Source of the DNA: Gerris lacustris
Taxonomy: Eukaryota; Arthropoda; Insecta; Hemiptera; Gerridae
Reading direction: 5' to 3'
Assembly: GCA_951217055.1 (NCBI GenBank)
Contig: OX578277.1
Coordinates: 56,631,673-56,695,672 of the forward strand
DNA: 64,000 nucleotides
Shown: positions 1 to 10,568 of the stretch, one piece after another
How positions within the stretch are numbered: position 1 is the stretch's first letter
How the letters are laid out: the number at the start of each line of letters is the position of its first letter
The notes under the pieces: generated by a model
Databases searched by the model: none
Told to the model about the DNA's origin: nothing
What the model saw: the letters and a program-made list of their open reading frames with translations, nothing else
Program-made: the position numbers and the translations under genes

Positions 1-881
1 GATAAGCTCTTTCGTCCTTTAATAACCTGTTAGTCTGGGTGAAAAGAATATAAAAGTATAACAGTCTAAGAATACTAATCGGCAAGAGTGGCCTTCGACC
101 GTCCTCGTAGTCTAGTTTGCAAGGATTTTTAGCCAAATTGTTACGAACATCAATACTAAACTTGAATTATTTATATTCTTAAATATTTAAATAACGCACA
201 CAAACTATCTCGATATCCATTAGGAATAGCACATATTTTCTCTTCGCGTAAAGTCAATTTGTGCTATACCTTTAAGATGACCTACATAGAGGCTAATATT
301 ATATAAAATTAAATTTTTAAGTCATAAGGTCTGACTTTATACTCGCAAAGTAGTGGTGTGCGCTAAAAATGAGGTGCTAATAATACGCTAATAATGTGGC
401 ACAAGTCGTAGGCTTGGTTTCATCGAAAAATATAGAAAAAACCTAAGCTTTTAAATAAATATGAAAAATATATTTAATACAAAAAAAAGATTATAATCCG
501 CATGCACTAAAAACGAGAAAACATATTTTTTAAACAACCACATTACTACAAACGATCAAAGTATATCACTAAGATTTAGTGCAGTGATAGGGAACCTATG
601 GCACGCGTGTCAGAGGTGTCACGTCAAACAATTTTGGGTGGCACGCTTACGCTTGAAGTGTACGAAATATCAACCTTCAATAAAAGATATATTAAAAGAA
701 AAACAGCAAAAAGCATCTATTCAATACAATGCGTACTAAACTTTCTCATATACATGTTGGGTCTTGTTCCTTTTTCTCCCTAGTTGAGTTTATCTTTTAT
801 ATTTAATTATTTCCGAGGCTGTACTTATTTTACCCAATATTTTTTCCCATTAATTATTTCTATTTAGTATATATATATATA
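1..881. other. AT-rich non-coding stretch
   Basis: No credible gene, RNA or repeat boundary is seen here. The only longer open frames are below 65 codons and show no recognisable motif. A short (TA)n run sits at 870-883 next to the following element. Confidence 0.5.
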
Positions 882-883
882 TA

Positions 884-1863
884 GGGGAGAGTCGGACAAA
901 ACCGGGTACCTAATCTGTAATCTGTAATAAAATCATTGCTATTAGTAACAGATCAACAAAACAAAGTTTATCAGTTGCCTTATTCATTCATTTATACCAT
1001 ATTATTCTTTTGTTGCTTTAATATTAACACAATATTTTTAATGCTTTTTTTAATCACCAGATACAAAAACCCGGTTTTACCCCACCCGTGGGGTAAAACC
1101 GGGTCCTCATTTATATCAATGCAAAACAACTCGAAATTTAAAAATCTTTATTACAAACTTAAAATTGACATATTAAGTCGACATATAAGTATTGTTAAAA
1201 AAAATCCTTAAAACAGTTTTGTCCTTAACTCAGTTTAGGACAAATGCCGAACACAAGAGAACCGTCCTCTTCTTCTGCATTAGTACACTCATAAAAGCCC
1301 AACTGCGACAGGAAATATATTTAATCCGCCCTTCTTTTGATCGAGATAGAGTGCATACATAACTTGATGCATTGCAAAGTATGCAAGCTTCCTCAGAGCT
1401 GTCTTCATCTGAATTAATTTTACATAATTTCCTAAAGTGGAGGGCAAAACCGGGTACCCGGTTTTGCCCCACACCTTGGTACCCGGTTTGGCCCAACAGT
1501 TGCTTGTTGAGTTTAATACGGCATAGACAGGTTAGGCGTCGTTCTAGATGTATGAAAAGAAAGTGAAAATATCCAGTAATATATGCTTAATTAACGTGTG
1601 GACTTACCTTTTTTTTTTGAAAAAATGTTATAGCAATCGAAATTCAGTAGATAAATGCAACAACATTAAACACTTTTTCACTAAAATCTTAAAAAATCGT
1701 TCTAACTACGAAAACACGTGATACCGATGCTGTCGTTCTCTCCAACTGCACGGAGTGGCTAGCGCTAATAGCGACATTGTTTATCGGCAGATAGGAGTAC
1801 TAATCATTGAGATGTCGAGGTACCCGGTTTTACCCGCCTACCCGGTTTTGTCCGACTCTCCCC
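884..1863. mobile_element. 980-bp non-autonomous TIR element, TA target duplication
   Basis: The two ends are perfect 25-bp inverted repeats (884-908 and 1839-1863) that begin GGGGAGAGTCGGACAAAACC. TA follows each end directly (882-883 and 1864-1865), which fits a Tc1/mariner-type target duplication. The terminal motif ACCCGGTTTTG/CAAAACCGGGT recurs inside the element, notably as near-perfect palindromes around 1073-1103 and 1443-1470, which look like subterminal transposase-binding repeats. No frame inside encodes a transposase, so mobilisation in trans is inferred. The superfamily is inferred only from the TA duplication. Confidence 0.85.
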
Positions 1864-3486
1864 TATGTGTAATTCATCCCAATGAGACTTAGCCACGGGT
1901 CTACGCGGAACGTATACTAGCGCTCCACGCGCGGCGGTCCGAGGAGTAAACACCGGCTTTACCCGGATCCCCGCTCTACTCACGAGTAGTACTCCCTAAC
2001 TCCTAAATATATCTAAATCTCTATCTAAATATATTATGGTATTTATGTAAATTTTCACCACCAATACTATTATGGTACTCGCCCACAATATTATATTTTA
2101 TTTTTCTTTCCTGTCCCTCAATTATGGGAGAACTTACCCTCAGTTAATTTTCTAGTTTCAACCTCTAAATTTTTGGTTTCAAATTTCTAGAGTATCTGTT
2201 AGTCCATCTCCAATAAACCGGAGCTAAGATACTAATCATACAAGTAGGCACATAACTACATAAGGTATTACTTGATCCAGTGTTTTTCATTTCTTAGTTG
2301 TTTTGAATTCATTAGTAATAATATGCCAGTCATATAGTACATTAAAATCGCAAACCAACGGCTAGTTCTGATTTTTTAATATATTGTTAGGAACACAACC
2401 AGTGTATATATAAGTTTGCAGCTACCGAATAACGAAAGACCTGTGCTAACTTCGTAGCACTCGAAAAAACTGCGAAATTCTCGAACTTGTTGGGGGATTT
2501 TCACTATATCACCTAAACTATGAGTATTTTAATGAAACATGATATTTACGTTTTTAAAGAAGGCTAAATTTTCTAAAGTCAAAGCCAGAACCAGCTCACC
2601 AAGTTTTCAAAATTTATCGTAAAATAACTTCTTCCTGTCGGGGAATCAATCACGACATCTCATCTTTTGAATTTAAAGCTATTTAACTCTGGAACTAGAT
2701 TTTCCTGATGGAAAAAGCGAAGGGTTACTATAATATTTTTAAAGCGGCAAAAATTTACATGGTTAGATTTGCATTTAAGTGGAAATTTTAAAATTTTTTA
2801 CTCAGTTTTTTTTACTATATCGTATAAAGAGAAAGTATTTTAATGACGCGAAAATTTGATTTACAGATTTTTATGGATTTACATGTATTGAGGTTCCCTT
2901 GAGGCGAGTTTAACAGGGTTCCAATCGAGCTTGCTTTACTCTACAGCAAAATGTTTGCCGTTTAAAATTAAATTATTGAAACCAAAATAACCTCTCTAAG
3001 TAAGGACTGGTTTTGTTTATTTACAATTATTTCTTAATTTTACCGCCTAAAGTTCACAGAAATTTGACGATTTATCGACTTATTTTAAGGACTTGGTAAA
3101 ACTAATGCTAATGACTGACTATTTTATAATCAGTGCAAGTTTCAGCTTTCTAGTTAGTCAGAAAGTGGGTCAAACTTAGGTTACAAGATTTGTCCCGCAC
3201 AAACATGTGAAGTTATTTAAAACTGTGTAAAAAATTGGAATAAAATAAACATGAATGATAAAGAAAATATTTCTTATAACTATATAACACCCTTAGATTA
3301 AATTAATTTGAACAAATCGGATGCAGGGTGCCTCGGAACTTTTCCTTACCAAACATAAACCTATAAATGAAAACAGATTTATTTATTATGTGATATTATT
3401 ATTATACTTCATTTGTCCGTTAAAAGTTAAGTCCGGTATAATAATGTCCGTTATAATGAGGTCTGTTATATTATGGTCTGTTATTG
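1864..3486. other. Non-coding, mostly unassigned
   Basis: Positions 1900-2000 are locally GC-rich without an open frame. The rest is AT-rich. I see no gene. Confidence 0.45.
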
Positions 3487-3540
3487 TGACTTAATGAAAA
3501 ATTGGTCCGAGACAACTCAGACTAACTTTCTCATATAATT
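3487..3540 (-). repeat. Tail fragment of a tRNA-like SINE family
   Basis: On the minus strand this piece reads GAGAAAGTTAGTCTGAGTTG followed by TCTCGGACC and a T-run. It matches the 3' tails of the copies at 22737-23050 and 56990-57172. No tRNA-like head is visible here. Confidence 0.6.
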
Positions 3541-3599
3541 TCGGTCCCATATTCCAGAAACCTTAATATTATATTGCTATAAATCTATACAGACGGATA

Positions 3600-3812
3600 C
3601 GCGTGTCGATCTAGTAGCTATGACTGTGTACCCACCTTTAGGAGGTATATAGAACCTTCCAAGTGAAGTGAGAGTGCCACTCGGCACTACCGTCTACTCC
3701 AATCATTCTTTTAAACTATAACCTCATCATGATTAACTATTTGCTTAATATTAAATATTTATTGCATTAAGCTCGCTTCAATGATAAAACTACGCGATGC
3801 TTAGTTAATATA
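3600..3812 (+). repeat. Dispersed repeat D, partial copy
   Basis: The last ~95 bp (from TCATCATGATTAAC to CGCGATGCTTAGTT) match the right end of the longer copy near 42228-43028. It ends in a TTAGTT/CTAGTT sequence, which could be a Helitron-type end, but no hairpin is evident. Confidence 0.45.
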
Positions 3813-3859
3813 TTATTTAATATGTATTCAACAGGTGGTTGTTTACTTTTTGTTTTCAA

Positions 3860-4265
3860 TTTTCAACAAAATCAGATTTATTTTCATCAATATCTCGTAA
3901 ACTAGATTTTCCCCGGGAATATGGCTTATATCGTTACATTCGTATATAAATGGACTACATTTTAGAATTTTCAAAATCATCGGAATCGTTTTTGTCAAAC
4001 AATTTTTCAGAGCTTTTGAAGGTAGCGCCCCCAAATTTGGAGCTAAAATTCATTCCTCGATTTCGCCTCGGAGTATGATTTTACTGAAAATGTATGCTAA
4101 ATTTCGTCAAAATCGCCCAGTAGTTTAGGCTCTACGCGTCTGCACAGATGACAGACAGACGTTTTTTAAAAACCACTTTTTTGGAAACAGGGGACCTCAA
4201 AACGTCTAAATTCATTAAAATCTCAAAATCGAATTTTCGCGCCATAACAATACGTTCTGTTTATA
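3860..4265 (+). repeat. Dispersed repeat C, copy 1
   Basis: It contains ATGGACTACATTTTAGAATT, then TTCATTCCTCGAT, then CGCCCAGTAGTTTAGGCTC and a CAGACAGAC run. The same order occurs at 21235-21465 and in part at 41190-41375. Inverted pieces lie at 6920-7050 and 56876-56985. It is non-coding; a LINE 3' UTR or Helitron body are both possible sources. Confidence 0.6.
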
Positions 4266-4289
4266 TGAGAAAGTAAAAATGTAAACAAG

Positions 4290-4720
4290 CACTCCCCTAT
4301 ATAATAATCAAAAGTCGATATTTTTAAAATAGCGACAGATACAAAAATAAAATTCCAGGACAAATTTATCTTATAGAAAGGTATGATTGGTGGTGGTAAA
4401 ATTTCTTCTCAATCGGCGAAATAATTCAGAAATTATTTAGCGTTAAAATTTCATAGTTTATAAGTCGATATTTCTAAAATGGCGGCTGATATCACAACAA
4501 TGTCTGTCCTATAATAAAAAGGTTTAATCGGTGCAAATCCTATTTCATCGCAATCGGAAAATTGTTGGTAATTTTTACAAATTTTTGAAATGTTTCATGA
4601 CAGCAACAATATATAAGAACTGATTTGTGTACCAAGTTTCAAATCCCGAGATTAAACACTGTGGGAGTTATGCGTGAGAGAGGCAGACAGACAGACTTAA
4701 TAGAGGAAGTGTAATGTAGA
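4290..4720 (+). repeat. Degenerate internal repeat with GACAGACAG tail
   Basis: Two imperfect units share AAGTCGATATTT.TAAAAT followed by a GGCG/GCGACAGAT-like stretch (4311 and 4463). The 3' part ends in GCAGACAGACAGAC. Such tails are common in dispersed repeats of arthropod genomes. No coding content is seen. Confidence 0.4.
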
Positions 4721-5337
4721 ACTTTATATAGTTTGAAATGCACATACCGGAAAATCTAGAATGTTATGACTCACAAAAGGCGCAGTAAAGCCTGCTCAAG
4801 TTGTGTGAATATGAGCTAATTTGTTTATATTGAGAGTATGCATGTGCATTAATGGATTTGAGCTACTAATAACAAGAAATTCAACACTTTGCATAATATG
4901 ATTTGATGATAATATCATTTACATACTAAATGGAATGTTGTACTAACCCACAGTAAAAAATTAAAATAATTATATATTAAATATATTCGGATTGACGTTA
5001 CGGAAGCTATTAAACTACTGTCTACCATCTCTATCGTGATTATAATCATATTACAAATATATATAATCACGAAGTCAATGAGTTATTTTAGCATTAAATA
5101 AGTCTAACATAAAATATTAATAGAGGGTTAAATTAATTAAACATTTAAGTGAAAGTAAAGGTTTTTATGAAATGTTTAAATAAATAATTAACCCTGACAA
5201 CCTGAGCTTCCTTAATGGTAAATACAAGAATCAAATAAGACTAGTTATCAATCTCTAATTATCACAGTAAGAAGTTGGCTGACACATCAGGACGCAATAT
5301 GCTGGTTTATATATTTATGTATCTATATATATTTAGA

Positions 5338-5340
<3 letters not shown>
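4721..5340. other. AT-rich non-coding stretch
   Basis: I see no gene, RNA or repeat boundary here. Confidence 0.45.

Positions 5341-5416
<76 letters not shown>
5341..5416. repeat. (TA)n microsatellite
   Basis: About 38 uninterrupted TA units that directly precede the repeat at 5422-5495. Confidence 0.97.
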
Positions 5417-5419
<3 letters not shown>

Positions 5420-5421
5420 TA

Positions 5422-5495
5422 AATTCTCGACCGTAAATATAAACAGAAACAAACAAAACAGGTTTCGGTCACAAAAATCGTCACTTTATTGCAAT
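5422..5495 (+). repeat. Terminal fragment shared with the element at 63100-63300
   Basis: The order (TA)n, CTCGACCGTAAATATAAAC, AAACAAAAC, GGTTTCGGTCAC also occurs at 63080-63160. The following AAAATCGTCACT matches the inverse of the right arm there. It may be the terminal repeat of a Penelope-like element, which is an inference. Confidence 0.5.
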
Positions 5496-5504
5496 ATCAG
5501 TTCA

Positions 5505-6176
5505 GATGCGCCAGCCCTCGTAAAATAGTTAAAAATGGTGGTACAAAAATAAAACCAGTCTTTACCCCCCTTAAATCGGCCATTCCCGACTCAATGGTAA
5601 TAGTGATTAGTGATTTTTTGGTGATCCATCACAAACATAGAAATTTTCACCACCAATACCAGTTTTTCAGAGTTAAGTTTTGAAATTCAAATTGGACTCT
5701 ACAATGAAAATAACATAGCCTTAATGTGCACTATATTCCTGACAATTTGATACTAATATCACTATTCTCCAGTAAATACTAGCAGAGTTATCGGGGTCCA
5801 AACGCAGCTAGTTTTAACCAAAAATATTTGGAACAGCTTAATGCGCCACCCCGTCCAAAATGGTTAAAAATGGTGGTACAAAGATTAAAACAGTCTCTAC
5901 TCCCAGTAAATCAGCTACTCCCGACTCAATGGTAATAGCGATTTTTTAGTGATGCATCACCAACGTAGAAATTCCTATCACCAATACTAGTTTTTTGGTA
6001 TTAAGTTTAGTAATTCAAACTGGACCCTATAATGAAAATAACATAGTCCTAATCCTAATGTGCACAATATTCCTGACATTTTGGTACTAATATCACAATC
6101 CTCCGGTAAATACTTGCAGAGTACTTCTCCTCAGGTCTGGAGAAGGCAATGTAGTTAGTCCAAAAGAAGCGAAATA
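5505..6176 (+). repeat. Two-unit tandem duplication, period 336 bp
   Basis: Unit 1 starts at 5505 (ATGCGCCAGC) and unit 2 at 5841 (ATGCGCCACC). Both continue with AAAATGGTGGTACAAA, then CCCGACTCAATGGTAATAG, then TTCCTGACA. The divergence suggests an old duplication. A short piece of the same sequence (TTTTCACCACCAATAC) also occurs near 2055. It is non-coding. Confidence 0.8.
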
Positions 6177-6919
6177 GTTGTTCTATTTAGGCTGCTTCTT
6201 TACCGTTCTCAGGTCAGCCGTAAGAATGGAATACTTAATTATTTCCGGCCAATCAATTTTTTAATATTAATTAGTATTCTGTTAATATTTGTAAAAAAAA
6301 AAAAATAAATAAAAAAACAACATATTTTTCGGGTTCTAATGCAATACATATTATATTATTACATATAAGTGAACAAAGTTGAAAATAAAAAGACATTTTT
6401 TATGTTACATAGAACTATTAGACTATATCGATATATAGGTGGCAGTAATATTATTATTATCGTATTGAATTAGAATCATTGCATAATGCTATTTCACTTT
6501 AATCACGTATCTGCTTAAATGGACGGTTAAGCACGTCTATACTTGCTTATAATTATATAAATTTATGCAAATTTACTCTTAATCAATAATTTGTATGGTG
6601 ATAATCAACCGTATAGGCATGTATATTGGTAAAGCAATCCAGTTATAGATTCAATACAATGATAAAATAATTACATTTTATAATTACATTTAATTTATTT
6701 GAAAAATAAATGAAACTAATTCCATTTCAATGATTGTGCGACTTCAATATCCATAACTATTTTTCATTATTAAGTTATTAAATTTAACAAATTTTATGTT
6801 AATAATTTTACTAGTAAAAAACTCACTTTACTTTATAAACCTAATTAAAACATTATAAAAGAACTACTGCAATAACACACCAAGAAAATTAACTTTTCAA
6901 ACATACATACAGCCCAACA
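6177..6919. other. AT-rich non-coding stretch
   Basis: I see only A-runs and AT-rich sequence, with no gene. Confidence 0.45.
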
Positions 6920-7050
6920 CTTTTTACTTTCTCATAGACGTGAGAGAAAAACTATTGTAGTAGCGAAAAATACAATTTTGAGATTTTAATGGATTAACAC
7001 GTTCTAAGGTCTCTGAGTCGAATAAAGTGGTTTCCATTGTATGAAAATAA
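6920..7050 (-). repeat. Dispersed repeat C, inverted partial copy
   Basis: TTTTGAGATTTTAATGGATT and the nearby TACTTTCTCAT are the reverse complement of the 3' part of the copy ending near 4270. Confidence 0.5.
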
Positions 7051-7336
7051 ATTTTGATTAGTCTGAAAATCAAAAAGAATAGTAAAAAACAATCATCTAT
7101 TGAACACATTTAAATATGTTAAAAATAAATTGTGTATGAGATATTATTGGATTTAAATTCAGTTTTACTATTGTACCAATTCAAATCTAAATACAAGACG
7201 GAAAAAAGTAAATATCTGAACTCAAGCCTGAACTCAAGCCCACCTGAATTAACAACAAATTAATTGAAACAAGAGCATTTTTACTCGCTACCTCAAGTGG
7301 ATACGCCATCTGAACAGCACGTACCCGTACCCGTAC

Positions 7337-7576
7337 CTACTGCTTCACCAGCCGTCCGCTTAATTCTAGCAGTTTCTCAATTCTAGACAACGGCCACTTG
7401 ACGCGCTTGTTGTCTTCTTTGATGAGCACCACATCTCCTTTACTTAATTCTCGTCTGTCAGTCTTCTTCCGATGTTGGTATACCCGCTTCCTGAACTGGT
7501 CCCTTATCTGCTGTCTCTTCATGGCTTCTCGTATTAGAGATTCGGCACCAATAATGTCACACTCTATCTTCTGCAT
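7337..7576 (-). pseudogene. BEL/Pao pol fragment, integrase C-terminal (DUF5641-like) domain
   Basis: The minus-strand frame of 79 codons holds a basic helix (RDQFRKRVYQHRKK) followed by LSKGDVVLIKEDN and VKWPLSRIEKL. This is the order seen at the very end of BEL/Pao polyproteins, where the intact element in this window has VGDVVLIGSDNVKRISWPLG. No further pol sequence can be read around it, so it is a short relic. The residues differ enough from 10569-15683 to imply another BEL family. A domesticated exon is unlikely but not excluded. Confidence 0.75.
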
Positions 7577-7599
7577 CTAGTATGAATTTAAGAGGGGTT

Positions 7600-8319
7600 A
7601 GCGGTATAAGATCCGTTGACTCTTTTGAGACATAAATGTCAACGGTCTCTTATTCATTACCAATTAACAATAACATAGAACAGACGATATTTCTTCAAGT
7701 GTTTTTCCGGTGTTCTTTTTAAAAAATGTTCTTTTATTTGTTCTTCAATCTGTCTTAGTTTTTGTTTCTATAGGATCCTTGATGCCTAGTACTTTCAATT
7801 CCCACAAGAAGATTAATTTCATTTGAGACAACATGCTATAAACTGCACTAATACTTTGTTCCTCCCCAACTTTACCCATCACTGTCCAATCAAGATGGGT
7901 TTCAATTGAACTAAATCATTACTGAGTTCATACTTAAGACCTGTTCGAAACTTTCTTGCAATATTAGCTCCTATTAGAATTTAAATCGGACTTTTATTTT
8001 ATCGTCCACGACTGTTAATTTTATATTTATATTTGAGAGTTCTTTCAACCATGATCCTGACTTTAAAGGTGCTATTTTTCTACATAATCTTGTTGTTATT
8101 AGTTTATATGATTATTTTGGGTGATATGTTTAAAAATAAATAAAATAAATACGAATGATAAAGAAAAGATTTCTTATAACACCAAGGTAAGTAACTGAAA
8201 AAAAATGAATAATTTTATAAGTTCATATGTTAATTTTTTATATATTTTTAATATGCTCGTAGTAACAAGAAATAATGAACTGCAGTATTAGCAATATATT
8301 TTGCTTTCAAATTGGCCAA
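7600..8319. other. Non-coding stretch
   Basis: I see no gene and no clear repeat boundary. It may include decayed BEL sequence continuing from the preceding relic, but no frame supports this. Confidence 0.35.
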
Positions 8320-8515
8320 TGGTCGCGGTTGTTGTGAAGAACAACCATATTTATCCGATATTCCTGGACAGAAATCTGTTTCAGACACATCAGGGAACAT
8401 TTTTGGTGTCGTGTCTGTCTACCAGTTTTTCTTTCAGCTTTTTGCGGATCACTATATTGTATGATTAGAAAGTAGGCAATAATTAGCCCATTGTTGGTCC
8501 TTCTTAATTGGATTT
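8320..8515 (+). repeat. Dispersed repeat B, copy 1
   Basis: GACAGAAATC.GTTTCAGACACATCAGGGAACATTTTTGG followed by a GTGTCTGTCT run and TTAGCCCATTGTTGGTCC identifies the family. Other copies are at 20390-20705, 23053-23350 (minus), 36530-37045, 43085-43338 and 51005-51215. Confidence 0.65.
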
Positions 8516-8579
8516 TAACCAGGTACGACAAATCTGGTGAGAGTACTGTGAGTGGGATAAACGTACATGTCATAACTAA

Positions 8580-9338
8580 GGTTACGTCATAACATGTTTC
8601 ACACAGAACATGTTCACAAAAAAATCATACATTTTAATGAAATTAATAAATTTTAAAGTTTATTAATGTGTTATTCTACATTATTTATTTCTTAAAGAAA
8701 ACAATAAAAGTAAATAAGTATTTTATATGATTGTAAAAACAGAAATATTAAATATATTGCCTTATTTAAGCACTTAAATATTTGTTAACTACTTTATAGC
8801 CTATCAATGAATTTATTGGCAAAGGTCAATTATTGTATAAAAAGCGAAGGTTTAAAATATTTATTAAATCCACTCAGCTTTTAGCCTATTTATTCAGTAC
8901 TTTAACTAAATAGCCCATAAAAAATTACTCTCTGATTTTGCAAGACTAATAGTGTCTTTAGTGTAGTAAAAACATGCTTTAAGTTTCTATTAAAAAGTTG
9001 AAAATAAATTTAAAAACGTATAGCTTAAAAAAACTCAATAATTCTTTTTAAAACAGTTTCAAGAACAAAACAAAAATATATAAATTAGAAAGTAGTAAAA
9101 AGTCATTTTTAAAAACAAATATAATAAAACTATAATTAATTTTTTCTTTCCTCAAAAATAAAAAGTTAACAATGGCCTCAAGAAAATAATAAACGATTCG
9201 CTAAGAGATTGTCAACTAAGGAATTCAAAAAGTTTTTTTAAGACAAACTTATTGCTCTTAACCAGTTTAAGTACTTTTAACTAGCCAGTACACACACACA
9301 CAGCACGTCCACGGATAGACTTGCCTAAACGTATAAAT
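8580..9338. other. AT-rich non-coding stretch
   Basis: Nothing is recognisable except a short CA run at 9291-9301. Confidence 0.45.
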
Positions 9339-9361
9339 CCCCCCCCCCCCCCAAAAAAAAA
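9339..9361. repeat. Poly(C)-poly(A) tract
   Basis: Fourteen C are followed by about nine A. It is one of at least seven long C or G runs in the window. Confidence 0.9.
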
Positions 9362-9554
9362 TCAAAGAAAAGTCACTATAAATAAAATCTCCTGTTTGTT
9401 CTTAAATGAATATTTATGGTATAAATGTTTGTTCAAAATGTACCCTCCATCCAAAAAGTTAAATTTTCTAATATTGTACAAAATAAAACCGGACCAAATT
9501 TTGACAATTTATATGTTAAATAGCCAAAATTCAGTATAGTCGCGGGTCAACAAT

Positions 9555-10020
9555 TTAATAAGAGGAAACAAAGTTCGTTAACTTGCTTTTCACTGACAAT
9601 TCTACCTTATTGTTTGTGATGATAACATCTGCCAAGACTTGAGCTCCTTCCACAGGTAGAGCCATAGGCGAATCAGAGATGTCAATGTCTTTAATTACAT
9701 CGGAGCCTAGCATATGAGTATTTACAAGATACCTAAGAGCCTCCTCCTCTGAAGAAGTAAATTTGCCTCCAGCAAGCAGTAAGGGGTAACTAGACATATC
9801 TGTCGGTGAAATCCGGCCGCCAGAGCTATTCCCCTCAATATCTGTGTAGTAGGCTCACCAAGCATCAGCGCACCTATAGAAGAGAAAACTTATATTTCGT
9901 GCAGAAGCGGACTAGATTCACGAAGTAAGATGGAGAGGGCATCTTCAGAGATCGTAGGGCAAGTAAAGCGAGCAAACTATTATGTCTCGCTTCACATGCC
10001 ACAGCAGACTCCCTTTAAGC
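9555..10020 (-). pseudogene. Non-LTR retrotransposon relic (endonuclease to RT linker)
   Basis: Read on the minus strand from about 10020 down, one frame gives VCSLYLPYD, which resembles the endonuclease/exonuclease/phosphatase fold of non-LTR elements (vcSlYLPyd). After frame changes it gives YFVNLVRFCTKYK. The open frame at 9797-9555 then gives GGKFTSSEEEALRYLVNTHMLGS, like the segment before the reverse transcriptase in Jockey-type elements, which often reads ALxxLLxTHFPGS. The frame is broken by stops and shifts and no RT core is present. The family assignment rests on motif resemblance only. Confidence 0.5.
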
Positions 10021-10187
10021 ATTATCACCAACACTGGTATATATGGGTCGCGTATATGGTGTTAATTATAATACACGCTCGCTAAACCTCACTATCATTA
10101 AAATGGAAAATAGTTCCTCCCGAAATTCCCAACCAAAAGGTCGTCAATCCTGGGACATGACTGTGTGTACTGTGTGTATATATATAT

Positions 10188-10421
10188 ATACTAGCTGACC
10201 CGGTAAACGATGTTTTGGCGTATACATGTTTTTAGTGTATATTTTGGTAGTTAAATAAAAAATAACTAACTTATTGTCAGTATGTGGGGACGTGATCTAA
10301 GACTGAAAGAGCAATGGAGCGCTGTGAACAATGACGGCCTATCAAAATAATATAATACACCAAGCATTAATTTTTTAATTCATTTTACTTGGTACCAGTA
10401 ATGAATACGGGGTTAAGTAAT
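10188..10421 (-). mobile_element. Helitron-like terminus and body, left of the BEL insertion
   Basis: ACTAGCTGACCCGG at 10190-10203 is the reverse complement of a CTAGT-type Helitron 3' end. The opposite end of this disrupted repeat (16190-16222) has the same kind of end in the other orientation. The stretch just before the BEL element (10385-10426, with CAGTAATGAATAC) continues on the other side of the BEL insertion as in the intact copies near 44020. Confidence 0.55.
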
Positions 10422-10426
10422 GTTAC
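10422..10426. repeat. Target-site duplication of the BEL element (left)
   Basis: GTTAC is repeated at 15953-15957. A 5-bp duplication is normal for BEL/Pao integration. Confidence 0.93.
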
Positions 10427-10533
10427 TGTTCAGAATTACAAGTATATTTACTATACTATACCCTGCACAACCTGTCCCCCAATCTGTATATATACCCCAG
10501 AAAAAATATATATAATTCAGTTGGCTCCGAACA
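10427..10533 (+). repeat. 5' LTR of the BEL/Pao element
   Basis: It starts TGTTC and ends GAACA, giving 5-bp inverted ends of the TG...CA type. Every base matches the 3' LTR at 15846-15952. The AT-rich TATATATACCCC segment may serve as TATA box. At 107 bp it is far shorter than usual BEL LTRs. Confidence 0.95.
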
Positions 10534-10535
10534 TC

Positions 10536-10550
10536 TGGCGACCGTTGACA
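10536..10550 (+). promoter_or_regulatory. Primer-binding site, probably tRNA-Arg
   Basis: TGGCGACCGTTGACA starts two bases after the LTR. TGGCGACCGT is complementary to a tRNA 3' end ACGGTCG plus CCA, as in animal tRNA-Arg(UCG). The extra T after the tenth base reduces the full match. The tRNA identity is from memory of the family and is an inference. Confidence 0.7.
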
Positions 10551-10568
10551 TTTTTGAAGAACCTCAAG

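Noticed and set aside
10389..10568. Upstream extension of the BEL frame by 60 codons
   Set aside because: It starts with TTG, reads through the 5' LTR and primer-binding site, and the ATG at 10569 is the natural start.
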